Assembly (NCBI GenBank): GCA_032207245.1
Contig: CM063502.1
Location: 45,273,691 to 45,337,690 of the forward strand
Source of the DNA: Pardosa pseudoannulata
Taxonomy: Eukaryota > Arthropoda > Arachnida > Araneae > Lycosidae
Reading direction: 5' to 3'
DNA: 64,000 nt
Shown here one piece after another: positions 15,850 to 27,600 of this stretch. The position numbers and the translations under genes are program-made. A model generated the notes under the pieces. The model saw only the letters and a list, made by a program, of their open reading frames with translations, made no database searches and was not told where the DNA came from. Each line of letters starts with the position of its first letter. Position 1 is the first letter of the stretch.

Positions 15850-16060
15850 ACAAAGCAAGAGCGAAACCAACCTAGAGGTGAAAGCGGAGTGACCCTCCTT
15901 CGACCCTATTGGTCAAGAGGGGATGCTAACCGCGGAGTAGCCCGCTTCGGTCCAGCAACGCTCTCCAACGAACTTTTTAGAGAGTGATCTGCCGGCCCCC
16001 TCGGAGAGAGAGCAAAGGAGAAGGAGCTTGGATTTTTGGATCCTCTGCAAGAGTTCGAGC
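15850..16060. other. GC-rich island, unclassified
   Basis: This ~200 bp segment stands out sharply as GC-rich (for example CTAACCGCGGAGTAGCCCGC and GATCTGCCGGCCCCCTCGG) within strongly AT-rich DNA. A 68-codon minus-strand frame (15977-16183) covers its right half; on the minus strand it ends GGRQITL and stops are frequent beyond. I see no known rRNA, snRNA or transposase motif. An insertion of a GC-rich retroelement piece such as an LTR or 5' UTR is the simplest reading. Confidence 0.4.
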
Positions 16061-16210
16061 ACCATTTTTTTTTCTCATCAAGGCGCCATGTTTGTTAAAT
16101 CTTCGACCTAGTGTGGTTAATTTGGCATCATAGCCATAAAACCATCTTATATATCTATTGCCATTTACATCTTTATTTAACATTTAATAAACAAAATTCA
16201 GCAGGAAGAG

Positions 16211-16214
<4 letters not shown>

Positions 16215-16268
<54 letters not shown>

Positions 16269-16316
16269 CACTAGACTCACGGCCGGCCTTGACGCTATGT
16301 CGGTCTCACCATAACA
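16215..16316 (-). mobile_element. 50-nt poly(T) run joined to a half-tRNA-like sequence
   Basis: There are 50 consecutive T at 16215-16264. Read on the minus strand, the sequence entering this run is GGCCGTGAGTCTAGTGGTTT followed by poly(A). The GTCTAGTGGTT core matches the D-arm/A-box part of tRNAs and of tRNA-derived SINE heads. The tRNA-like sequence stops at the A box and passes straight into poly(A), as a 5' tRNA fragment retroposed with a poly(A) tail would look. CATTTAATAAA occurs on both sides (16181-16191 and 16341-16351) and could be a target duplication, though it is AT-rich and may be chance. Confidence 0.4.
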
Positions 16317-16472
16317 GCATAAATAAATAAATTGGTTAAGCATTTAATAAAAATATTAAAAAGAAATTGTTTTAGGATGATTTATTTTTATAAAAATAAG
16401 GATTTTCTTAAAGAAAAATCATGATTTGTGAATGCATAGTGTAACAGTAATATGCCTCGATTAAGAATGTCT

Positions 16473-17111
16473 TTAACCCTCTAAGTGGTTCGCACGTACA
16501 ATTCCGCCAAACCGATGATGTCTTCAAAGCGGTTGTCGAGTACAATTTTTGACCTCCAAAAACGTTCCGAAAATGGATGTAATGTATATTTCTGCCAGTG
16601 TCTGAGGTAGGAGAATCAGATCGATTGTTTAGAAACTGTATCCCTCTTTGATTGACATTTATTGAGGGTTTCACCCCTACCCCCGAGGCACAAAGACGCT
16701 GATAGCTTTTCTTGGCTTTGTAAATCTCTATTTATTTCGAAGTATTTCGTTTGCAGTAACAGATGCATCTCTAATTGCACCACTTAAATAACTTTCTTTA
16801 AAAAAATATAAATAATTCTCTTAAAGAATATTTTTATTTGTACTTTTAGAATCCATTATTTCTTATGGGATGATCTTTCAAATTTGATGAGCTTTATGCG
16901 TATTAAAAATTAACAATCTATAATATCTATTTATATATCTATTTATAACCGGAAGTAAAGGGACTATAACGAGGGTGGGTTTCCCCTATTCCATTCTAGT
17001 CGACAAAGGGTGAAGTAAAAAATCATAGAACGCTTTGGCCATTGATACAATAAACCTTTAGCTTATTTTTGGAGACTCTTTTTAATCAGTGTGTTCCACT
17101 TGGAGGGTTAA
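16473..17111. mobile_element. piggyBac-like MITE
   Basis: The element is bounded by TTAA at 16473-16476 and 17108-17111. Its termini are CCCTCTAAGTGG (left) and CCACTTGGAGGG (right), giving 12 bp inverted repeats with one mismatch, or 16 bp including TTAA. TTAA target duplication plus a CCCT-start terminus is diagnostic of the piggyBac superfamily. The 631 bp interior is of mixed composition and has no transposase frame, so this is a non-autonomous element. The minus-strand open frame 16408-16674 straddles its left boundary and is not credible as a gene. Confidence 0.75.
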
Positions 17112-17439
17112 AAGCTGAATTTCATATGAGCTAATATCTTAGACCCTTTGTCATCATAAAGGTTGAAAAACGAAATTCCGAACAGTTCTCATTAGGGCTC
17201 TTTAAACCTATTTATTATTCAGGTCAGTAAATTTCAGTAAGAAATTCGTCAGTAGATTAACAATAGATTTACGGTTATCCTGCGAATAACTCAAAATTAA
17301 AATGACATTTATAGGATGCAAAGAACTTACGCCTTAACACTGGAGGGATCAAATAGACCCTAAGGGGAAAAATGAAGCTTGGGCCCCAAACAAACTGTTT
17401 TCTCTCTGATGATAATTATTTATTTGAAAGTAATATAAA

Positions 17440-17441
<2 letters not shown>

Positions 17442-17491
<50 letters not shown>
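17442..17491. repeat. (TA)n array, 50 bp
   Basis: A pure TA array, one of the shorter ones in the window. Confidence 0.97.
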
Positions 17492-17493
<2 letters not shown>

Positions 17494-17603
17494 AAAGTAC
17501 AAATCATAAATATGATTCTTAAAAATATTTTTAAAATGAATTCTACATTATACATGAAGATTTAGAAATAGTTGTATATCCGTTAATGCATAACTTACGG
17601 AGC

Positions 17604-17625
17604 GTCCATTTTTTTCCAAATGGAC
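17604..17625. repeat. Short perfect hairpin
   Basis: GTCCATTT at 17604-17611 pairs with AAATGGAC at 17618-17625 around a 6-nt loop. It lies between the (TA)50 array and the open frame at 17657 and may be part of the same insertion. Confidence 0.6.
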
Positions 17626-17656
17626 AGGCTCTTCGGAAAAAAACATGTTTGGATAG

Positions 17657-17908
17657 ATATTTCCATTTGGGGCATTGGCACTATTCGATAATATATATGG
17701 AAGGGTTAGAGAAATATTTGAAGATAAAATCATTGTGCGAAAGGAAATTCGAAAAGCATTAGTATTTTCCAGAATATGCAGCATATACCGGAAACCTACA
17801 CATACGCCCGCGAAAAACTATCGAAGTCAGAAGAGCAATAGGTTACCATTGAGTATTGTGGAAAATGATTTCATAGAAATTGATAATGGGAAGTTATACG
17901 CTGCTTAA
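17657..17908 (+). other. Unclassified open frame of about 83 codons
   Basis: The frame opens after a TAG at 17654 and ends at a TAA. Its codon content is much less AT-skewed than neighbouring DNA and the product is mixed and charged (for example RVREIFEDKIIVRKEIRK, then PAKNYRSQKSNRLP and a C-terminus DNGKLYAA). There is no in-frame ATG near its start, so if real it is an internal or terminal exon or a transposase remnant. The opposite strand is also open across part of it (17548-17784) and meets a GTAAGT at its lower end, so the coding strand is uncertain. I recognise no family. Confidence 0.3.
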
Positions 17909-18272
17909 CTTGCATATTTCACTGTTATTTGTGGCCTATAAAACAAGTGTTTATGTGTTTACTAATTGTTTGCAATCCAGCTAATCCATAATTTTCAGAA
18001 CTGTTCTACTGAATTAAAATAATTAAAAATAAAGTTAGATTTCTAGTTACGACGAGTGACTACTCTTAATCGAAACCCACAGTAACAAAACTATACTATG
18101 TACTTTTTCAAAATAAAATATTAACTTTCAAATATCCAGAATAGTAATAACTTTGAACATGTCATTTAAAAATACAGAAAAAAATATAGATAAAATTTAT
18201 TTGTCTTATCTCTTAGTTATTCGTAGAATTGGAAATCAAATGGTATTGGTACATTAGAATTCACTAATTTGA

Positions 18273-18389
<117 letters not shown>

Positions 18390-18516
18390 TTCAAAATTAA
18401 AAGAATTTGCAAATTTAGTTGGATTTTATGAAAAGAACTCAACGAAATGTAAAACTACTGCTTCAAGACAACGTGTAACTCTTATACTTCAAATACTTAA
18501 GCGTACACGTGTGTGT

Positions 18517-18549
18517 GGGCGGAGCCAATAGAGGAGAAGGCTTTATAAG
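18517..18549 (+). promoter_or_regulatory. GC-box/CCAAT/TATA promoter-like cluster
   Basis: GGGCGG (18517-18522), CCAAT (18525-18529) and TATAAG (18544-18549) occur in the order of a pol II core promoter and sit 100-130 bp upstream of the ATG of the transposase pseudogene at 18649. The segment is GC-rich (GCGCGCGAGAG follows the TATA). This is probably the element's own promoter and 5' UTR. An LTR reading was considered but no paired LTR is seen. Element degeneration makes present activity doubtful. Confidence 0.45.
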
Positions 18550-18648
18550 CGCGCGAGAGAAAATACGCATTTCATTCGCTAGGACAGTTTGCTGAATTTC
18601 TCGGTGTTTTTTAAATCAATCATTTAAATAAAAATTCTAACAGTACAA

Positions 18649-19519
18649 ATGAGTAGCCACCACTGTTTAGATGATGGTAAATTATGAGGGGGCTAAAATC
18701 AGGCAAGTCTCAATTATATATTTGTAGAATTTTTAACATCCAGCGTCATGTGAAACTTGTGGAAAAGGCCTAAGATACTATATCCAGTAAGAGAAAGCCT
18801 ATACATGAGAGTCTAGGAGTCACGACATTCAGAGAATACCGCAATTTGTTTATTATAGCAGAGAGTAACAGAGGTGGTACAACTAAGCTCTCTCGTGACT
18901 TTTGTGCAGAAAAAAATAAACCCGAGTTTAAAGGGTGATTGCTTCCAGATGATTTCACGAGAGAGGGTTGTTTGCAAGAACACCTGCTATTTGAGTTCTC
19001 CTCATTTCTACGATGTTTTTTAGCATGGTACAGAGAGTTGAGAGATTATCTTCACTACTTACTCTACTTACTCTTTAATGCCAGCGATATCAACCATTAC
19101 GACTCCGAAGTTTTAATGGTCTAATTACGCTTCATGTTGAATGGCCGAACATCCATTCCTGTCTTTGAAACAGAAACTATCAATCTGAGGTATAGGAATA
19201 ATGTTTTGAATCCTAAAATCATATTATCAGATGCAAAGAATAGATAACGTGAAATACATCAAGCTCTTCTGGTCGACGACTTTCTCGAAAGAGAGGATAT
19301 TAGCCGAATAGATTGGGTATCCGAACCAAAATCCAAAAGAGGATGTTTGCAGCGCTATGAGGAGAGCACTTGCAACTCGTAATCCCTTTCCAAGCATATG
19401 TAGGGATTGAAAACAGCGTTGTTGATCAAGTAGGACAGTTAATATACTGTCTCATTTCAAGTATGAATTCAATCTGCGAGGCCTGTGTATTTGTTAGATG
19501 GGATCATACCACCTATTAA
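18649..19519 (+). pseudogene. Tc1/mariner (Tc1-like, DD34E) transposase pseudogene
   Basis: Fragments in shifting plus-strand frames follow the order of a Tc1-type transposase. It starts MSSHHCLDDGK, followed by a helix-turn-helix-like part (GLKSGKSQ, ICRIFNI), then GVTTFREYRN, TTKLSRDFCAEK, ERGLFARTPAI (near 18957-18990), MLNGRTSIPVFE (near 19133), RYRNNVLNP, LVDDFLEREDISRIDW (near 19268-19320), NPKEDVCSAMRRALATRNP and the C-terminus CEACVFVRWDHTTY with stop TAA. The family uses a DDE catalytic triad to cut and paste at TA sites. Here the first catalytic region (usually FTDES-like) reads FNASDI, the DNARPH block is damaged to DAKNR, and NPIE reads NPKE. About 150 bp is missing against a usual ~340-residue protein, with several stops and frameshifts. 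It is inactive. Assignment rests on remembered family resemblance. Confidence 0.85.
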
Positions 19520-19720
19520 TTCCATTTTGTTTTCTCTACTGGAACTGCTGTTTCATACCTTCCGATTTTAAACAGTGTTCAAACACATCTAACCTACGAA
19601 TTATAACTGTTGCATTGTTACTTGTTTTGTAATGTATCAATATTAAATTTCATTAAAATTGATCTGGTATTTCTGGACATAATTGACCACATCTGAAATG
19701 TCTAATTTTGAGCATGGGTG
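19520..19720 (+). mobile_element. Probable 3' non-coding part of the Tc1-like element
   Basis: Less AT-rich sequence continues for about 200 bp past the transposase stop, and composition then returns to background near a small TG/TA simple repeat (19722-19743). I could not pair a terminal inverted repeat with the 5' side, so the element's limits are approximate. Confidence 0.35.
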
Positions 19721-19744
19721 TGTATATATATACATGTGTGTGTG

Positions 19745-21120
19745 CGTTTAGCATGCAATAGACACGTTTGATTACCTATTTTCATTCCAAAAATAAAAAT
19801 ATGAGAGATATTTTCTTAATTTCATAGATTTGACAGTTTCGTTAAAATTACAGTTAGGGTTTCTGTAAATTTAACCGACTACCATACATCATAACCTTCC
19901 TCAACGAATAGCAGCTATCACACTTTTGAATACTATATTCCAACTCCTTCTTTTACTAACATTTTTCATGTTTTTCAATCAATTTCACTTTAGTGTATAA
20001 CTTCTTTTACAGTATTTGGGAAAAAAGTTATTTTTACTTTCAAATACCCTATTAGTGTAAATCTTCTTCTCGACGTACGACTTTGGATCAAGATGACCCA
20101 TTCCATGATTTTAGTTATAAGTGTTAGAAGATTGAAACTATAAAGTGTGTAATTAACCCCATTTCAAAAGTATCTTATACAATTTAAATTAAGTACAGAC
20201 AAGAACTCTTGTTACATTCTCAGAATTTTTTTAAGCTTAAAAGAAAATGCATTTAATTCAACCAGTAGTTCTACTGGGTAAATCTGAAAGTTTTTCGAAA
20301 ACGCTTCTTCTCATTTCTCAAGAAGGAAGGCAGACATCACGGGTCTAGAAGAGAAACCTTTCTCACGTTTTTGTGAGATCATTCATTTCTCATTAAGCTA
20401 CACTACTTGGGTATCGTACTAGAAAATTTTTTTATCCGATGATGAAATACCATCAATGGGATTTTTTATATTCAAATTTAGTCGCTTCAGGGCGTAAGCA
20501 AAAGATAACAATTGTATAAACTGCATTTTCAAATTAAATCTAAACACCGGGTTTTCCCGTCACTGTTTCCATAAGTAAACTGATTACTATGCGATTCTAC
20601 CTTCAAACTTACTAAAATCGACACTATGAGGATGAACTCGAAGTTCTCTTTAGTCAAAAGTTATCATAGAAAACACCTGCATATCTTACCAGATAATTTT
20701 TCTGCAGGACATTACTACAATCATAAATTAGATGCACATGAGCCCATTATTCATGGACAGTTGTTTGCAACATAAATTGACTTTATTTCAAAAATAGAAT
20801 AGCTTTGCTAATTAGGCTTGACTAAGGTCAGAATTAGCTGCTATTCTCTGAGATGCAGATTTTTCATTACCTATGTTGAGCTACATAAGGACATGATGTA
20901 TAACACTTCAGGGTACTTTCGCCTACATAGCACATTTATCAAGAAAAAAATTGTAGATATACCCCGAAAAATGTACTTTCAATTTGTTGTTCCTATACTT
21001 GTCAGTTTGACTCCTCTGTTGCCTATGAGTAAAAGTCTGCCGTTACTGCATATTAAGAAGTACAAATATGTTTTGAGAAAATTTTACTGATATTTTACTA
21101 TCGAAAAAAACATTGAGATA
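19745..21120. other. Non-coding stretch
   Basis: No named feature. The 90-codon frame at 20818-21090 starts with TTG, contains a hydrophobic stretch (FVVPILVSLTPLLP) and shows no motif or splice context; I do not call it. Confidence 0.5.
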
Positions 21121-21127
21121 GCTTAAA

Positions 21128-21155
21128 AGCTCATAGCTCATAGCTCATAGCTCTT
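21128..21155. repeat. 7 bp tandem repeat, four copies
   Basis: AGCTCAT is repeated three times and followed by AGCTCTT. Because AGCT is self-complementary, the tract is also locally palindromic. Confidence 0.9.
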
Positions 21156-21451
21156 AAAAATAGTAGCTCAATCCTCGTCCATGTACATCCTTTAATATAT
21201 GGGGGGTAAAATGTATAAAATAACTCACAGATCTCAGAAAACGAAAATTATACCCGATTCCTGTAATTTCAGCTTACTATCCAAGTTGACATTTGAAATA
21301 ATGAAGTTAAATTTTTTTTCGTTTTTTTTAAAAAATATAATTCTATTTACAATAAATCAAATATATATTGTTGGTGATATTTTGGAACCTTTATAAATGA
21401 AGTTACCAAAAACTTCAGAATGCTAAAACATATTAAAGATTAAAAACAATA

Positions 21452-21634
21452 ATATCTATCTATCTATCCATCCATACATACGTACATACATACATACACA
21501 CACACAACTAATACACTAATACTACTAATACAACTTTAGGTATTATTACTACTAATATTACTAATATTACTGCTAATTTTAGAATGTGGTTTAACAATCA
21601 CAGGCTAAAATTATAACCACATGCTTGTGTGGTT
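21452..21634. repeat. Compound tetranucleotide microsatellite with downstream hairpin
   Basis: A (TATC)n-(CATC)n-(CATA)n-(CA)n series (21452-21507) grades into imperfect ACTAAT/ATTACT trinucleotide-like repeats to about 21580. A perfect hairpin AACCACA/TGTGGTT (21615-21621 with 21628-21634) follows. The hairpin with flanking simple repeats resembles eroded tRNA-derived SINE sequence, but no B box remains. Confidence 0.6.
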
Positions 21635-21639
21635 AAAAA

Positions 21640-24600
21640 TCGACTTTATAGTTATTTTGGTGATATTAAATAGGTGCTTAGGCTGATGTACCATTAAACT
21701 ATAACAATAATTTCACAAATCCAGTGAGATAAATCTTTTTTTCCTCTTTGTTTAGAAAATATACACGTACCTTGTCAACATGCTTCTATTTTTTATCCTA
21801 GATTTGTTCTAGAACAAGATAAAAGTTTGTTTCATTTTGACTGCAGAAAGTGTTGAATTTTCTTTCACGGTTTTTTGGACTCAGTTTTAGAGTTTTCCGA
21901 GCTACAAAAAATTTCTAGATGCATTTTATTCATTTTTGTAGTTTTGCTACTTAATATACTCTTCTGTCTGTAACTCAGTTTTAGTATAGATTTTAATTTT
22001 TTTCAAATTCTGAATTCTATTAGTTTGTTTACGCTTTATTATAACTTGTACAATTTTCGTAATTTATAAGTAATTAAAATTGTGCTGTTTAGTATTATGT
22101 TTTAATTTTTGAAAAAATAAACTGATTTTAAAAAATATCACAATAAATGCCTGACATATTGCTCTATTTTTCTACGTTTGGAATGATCATCTGTACTAGA
22201 ACTACGAAAAGTTAGTTGTTAATTCTTTTTTTACAATATCAAAATAAATTCATTATATATATTTTCTCTCTTTATAAATTAATAGATTTTACTCATAACA
22301 GACTCAGTTAAAGAGTTTAATATTTTTTTAATAAAGTGTTGTTAAAGTTATTGGAGAATTACATCGTGAAACAATAAATTGTAAATAACATGAATAATTT
22401 TAAAATCAGTTGCAGTTTAAAAATGTTATCAATAAATAATGTTTGAAAATTTATAAAAAATATTATTGAATTTTATAGGGATATATTATTTAAACCGTTT
22501 GTGCTTTAAATTTAGTTAACAAATTAGTTTTTCCTGTCACTAAACTTATGGGTATGAATATTTATATTTTTTTTGAAGGAAAATATCTTATGTAAAATTT
22601 CTGCAATAATATGATTTTCATCTCCCCCCCCCAAAAAAAAAATTACTTCCTATATGTAAATAATTACTTGCTATATTTGTAACTAATATTACTTTTTAAA
22701 AATGCTGGATTCTTATAAGCTAATTAGCATTTTTAGCTACTTTTTAAAAAAGTGCATAGAGAAGAGATGTTTTGGAACCTTACTAAAAATATTTACACGC
22801 CATATTATAAAATCTTGTTTGGGTAAAAAAGAGAAAATACCAGTGAATTATTAACATATATTTCAGTTTTTCTAAGGTTATAATTTCTAGGAAACATAAA
22901 GTTATGCTTTATAACGAAAGACATATCATATGCTATCTTCTGATAATTATTCAAATGAGTTATGGACATTAATACTGAATAATAGTTTTATTGTTAAGCT
23001 ATGTATACTAGAATTTTATTTTTTCTATTTGTAAGGACTTATTTTTTCATAATCTATTAAGTCTTTTATATGAAGAATACAACATAATAATATGTGGATA
23101 TGCATTAAGAAAGTATTGTAATAACAATACAGTATTTAGTATAAATGTATATGAAATCTATAAATATTAATGTTATGTTATTGTAGCAATTTCTGTATCC
23201 ATTTATTTATCAAGAAATTCTATTTCATAAAAAGATATTTGTAATACAAAAGTAAATTCTTATAAAAATGCAATGCATGTAAGCCTTAGATTGTCTCTTT
23301 ATTCCTTTGTACTCATACTGCAAAGAATCATGGTATAATTCTTCTCATTTTATAAAAATTAATGAAACGAATCTTTCTAGAAATTTTCGTCATCCTATAT
23401 ATTTGTTTAAGATGAACTATTTCTAAATATAATAATTATTAAAGCACAAGTTAGTTTCTTCTATATTCTGTGGTAATCAAAGTTGCATATGCTTAAATTT
23501 ATAATTCATATAAGTTTTACTGCATCATCTAAGAGTTGAAATAGCGTGGAAGTGCCTTATTATAAATGCAAATACTGAAATTATCGATGGATTGAAACGC
23601 ACCATGTTATCTTAATATGGAGTTCTTATTAAATACATAAATATTTCTAGAGAGAGTTCCTGATTAATATAAAAGTAATTCCAAGTACCAAGACATTTGA
23701 TAACGCTTGATACTTTGTAAATAACTGTTTCTTTACATACAGAACAAATGACATGCTTAACAGAAGAAGAATATTAAGCGCAACAAAGTAGTCTATTTCG
23801 CTGTATCCTCTGGTGTATAATTCTTTACAATAAATAAGCAGGGATTGAGACGAGTTTAATTTAATTTTCAGTCACCTCTTTTACTTCTACAGTAAAATCA
23901 TACGTTCTTATGCAGCTGAAATTGTGAATTTTTTCAGAGTTTTCTTACTAGATGAATATATTCATTTCATATATTTATGATGACAAATAGTGGTACACTA
24001 TAATGCTTTTAGCAAGTAAGCTAAACATAATTTTTTTTAATCTCCGAAGAAAAAATATACATTTTACTCTATTTAATTAGACGGTGTTACGTGAATCTGT
24101 TACAAAGAATACATATAGTCTTGATCGCAAAATATAAAATGATAAATGATTTACTGAAATACACGAAGACAGATTTAAGATGTGGTACCCTTTGAGGATC
24201 AAAATTGTTAACAAATAAAGTGCATTTATCAAGCTTACGGCATAAAAAAGAATTATAAAACTCAAATTTTACGTTTTATTGTATATATTAGAAGTGTATT
24301 TCATGTTATTATTCATAATGTTTTTACATAAAAGGGATATTGAAGAAACACCTAGTAAAGAAACACATCATTTGTAACTATTTTCCTTTAAAAGAAAGAA
24401 ATAACAGTTTCCTGTTCTAATTAACATCCTTGAAAACTTATGTAACTTGATTATTAAGTTTCATTGTAAGTATCTTATAAGCGGATTTGAAAAAAAAAAG
24501 CTCTTTAAATATTTTTGTTCTAAACCATGAAAAGTATACAAAAATAAAAAAAGACAATAATTCATGCTTATTACTTCATAAAACTAAAAGATTCTTAAGA

Positions 24601-27600
24601 AGCTGTTTCAGATAACTCATGAATATTCATTAACTACTTTCCCTTGTAATGATACAAAATTTAAAGAATAAAATCTGTAGAGCGTATCCAGAATAATTTA
24701 AAGCAATATATTAAGTTGCTATTCCTTTCTAAAATACAATTTTCAGATAAGCGTATTAAAAAAAACTTTGTTTCATGGGTTGAAATCGAAAAATGGGACA
24801 TAAATTAATATGCTGATTACCTTCTTACATATATTTTTTATGTCAATTCATTGTAGGTATATTTAAATTGTATTCAAATAATTGTAATGCATATTTAAAA
24901 GTAGTAGTGCATTTATAATTCTTATGTTTCAATCTAAATTTTTTACATTTATACGACAATAGTGTGTCATAGGGAAATTCTAAAAATTTTCTATGACACA
25001 GAATACGAAAATAAAATTATTGATTTATTACTTATTTATTATTATTCCATAGAACTATGTTCTGAATAAAAATTAATCCTATACCTTACAAGATAGAATA
25101 ATACACTTAATTTGAATCTATTTAATACATTTTGCAGTGTGCAAAGTTTATAAGATCAAATATAAAATGGAAGTAAGTATTTTGTTTTATTCCTTACCTT
25201 AAATGGAAAAACAAATGTAACAACTTAAAAACACAAATAGGTGCAAATATAAATTCTGTTGTAAAAAAATAAGCAGTATTTTGCTAAAGATAAATAGTCT
25301 TTATACACTAATTCAAATAATAAACATATATTGTCTATTGATTTCAAATGTTTTTTATAATTTAGTGTATTATATATTTTCACTAAATATACAGATATTT
25401 AGTTTTATAAATAAAAACATTTTGAAAAAATGAAATATGAAAAACCTTACATATTAAATTACAAATATACTGCAAAAAAATCCCATTTTTAACAGAATCT
25501 CGATCTAAAACAAATTATAGGAAAAATTAAATTCAGATGAAACATATGCATTTTTTAAATCTTTAGAAAGATGTCAAATATGTGAAATCAATTTCGCAAG
25601 AACGTGTTATATATGTAAAGATTTTCCCAGTCAAAAGTGTGTGTAGCTTCTTTCAAATCGATATCCATTCCCCGTCTAGGTATTGTGTGATCCAAAAACT
25701 TTTGATAGTTGGAAATGGTATACCAGCCTACTCGTTTCATACATTCTTTGATGGAAGAATTGAAAAGCGAATATTTTTAAAAGTCCAGTTGAAAATGAAA
25801 ATTGTTTAACTGAAAGCTGTTTTTAATATTTGTTTTGAATAACATTTTTATATGTGGAATTTGAAAAAGAAATAAAACCTTATAGCAAAATTGTTGTTAG
25901 CATTTTTGAGTGCTATCTGAGTAGCTGATATTTCTGCAATCAATGTAGTTAAAAAAATCATAAGCATTTTCGAGAAAATATTAATCCTATGTTATCCTAC
26001 ATTCACATGAAAAGTTAAAAGGAGATATATCCCATAAAATCTTATATTGAGATCTATTGGAAATAATAAAATTAGCCTTATTTAATTGTAAAAAAGGCAA
26101 TAATTTTTAATTGTCTGTTGTAATTATTTTTGTCAAATTTAAATATTTAAAATAATACTTAAAATGAAAGATACTGTAGTTCTGAATATTTACTTGTGTA
26201 CTGAAACTGGTGCTATAAATTGTATTACGTAAATAGTATTTTCACATTGTGATGTATGTTTTCATTCAGGTATTGATTCCATCTCTTTTTAGTTTAAATA
26301 TTCAAGCATTGGATTTTCTCTGGTCTTTTTTTTTACATGATGCTAACTTACCCATCGTCCCTTAAATCTGCAATTGGTAGATTCCTTCCAAATAATCTAA
26401 AGTATTTTACCTCAGATTAATTTCAAATTTTATATTAAAAAATGCAACACCAATGCGTAATGACGCAATTCTAAAATATAATTTTAGAAAACTTAAAGGG
26501 ATTTGTTTTCCTTTGGGCGACAGTTATCGGTGGCAAATCGACTGATACACGGTCACTGACGGTTCAAAAATAGATGCAAAGTGTATCATGTTAACTTTAC
26601 ATTAATATTATACACAAGTAAACATATTTTACTTCAGTTAATTATTCTCAGATAAAAAACTTATTTTAGTTCCTTACAGAGCTTATATTATATACATATT
26701 TTAAGTAGTAAGAGAGTTTCAAAATAATATTAACATTTGAAACAAATCATCAGTTATTTAATACAGTCTCTCGAGACATAAAAATTTATTAATAATCTGA
26801 GTTAACATGGTTAAACTTATTATCAGATTTTAAAGAATAATTTGTGAAACCAATCACATTTCGTGAAAATAATCCGCTGAAAATAGATTTAAATTTTACA
26901 GTTCGAATGGGAACCTTACAAGAAATATGTATTTTGTGGACATATAGCACAGCAAATGAATATAAAGGATTACTGTTTCTTTTCAGATGTAGGGAAGATA
27001 CAGCTTTCTTTTTAGATTAGGAATAATGAAGATATTATGCAAATATGTCAATAATCGTAATGTAATTAATAGAATAGAAAAAATATAAATACTTTATTAT
27101 ACATTTCTGTCATTAAAACCTTCGGAAAAATTATTTGCACAATATTATGATAAATATCTTGAAAGTATTCTTCAAAGAATAGTTACAATCATTTGAATTC
27201 GGTTCAAATTAAGTCTACTTTTATAAACCTGTATCATAATAACTGATTCCATATTTGGCATGAATATAGGGTATCCCCAGTCCTCTTTTCTTTAATAGAA
27301 AGATAAATTTTTTAAACTCAATCCTTTTGTTAGACAAGGTTTTCTACTGGTAAGAAAAATATTTATACCTATGTAATTTACTGGTTGGATTATGCTGGTT
27401 ATTACTGGTTGCCATTATGTATAAGCAAAAAAAATAATCTTATTGTATATTATTATATTGATCGATGCTTCCATTAAGCAATCTGCATTTCTAATATTAA
27501 ATTATTTTCAGAATAGACTACTTTTACCACCTTAGTATGACATAATATTATATACATATTCCTAATTGTTAAGATTATTGCATTTGTTCATATAAAGCCA

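Noticed and set aside
16408..16674. 88-codon minus-strand frame
   Set aside because: It crosses the MITE's left TTAA boundary and has no motif.
17334..17370. TTAACACTGGAGGG as a second piggyBac end
   Set aside because: TTAA is not followed by CCCT and no partner is present.
18470..18648. Solo LTR reading of the GC-box/CCAAT/TATA segment
   Set aside because: No second LTR, primer-binding site or target duplication was found, and the segment abuts the transposase ATG.
20818..21090. 90-codon plus-strand frame
   Set aside because: It starts with TTG and has no motif or splice context. The hydrophobic content is what AT-rich DNA gives.
25582..25809. 75-codon plus-strand frame
   Set aside because: It is slightly less AT-rich than its flanks, but there is no recognisable domain and no credible splice sites.
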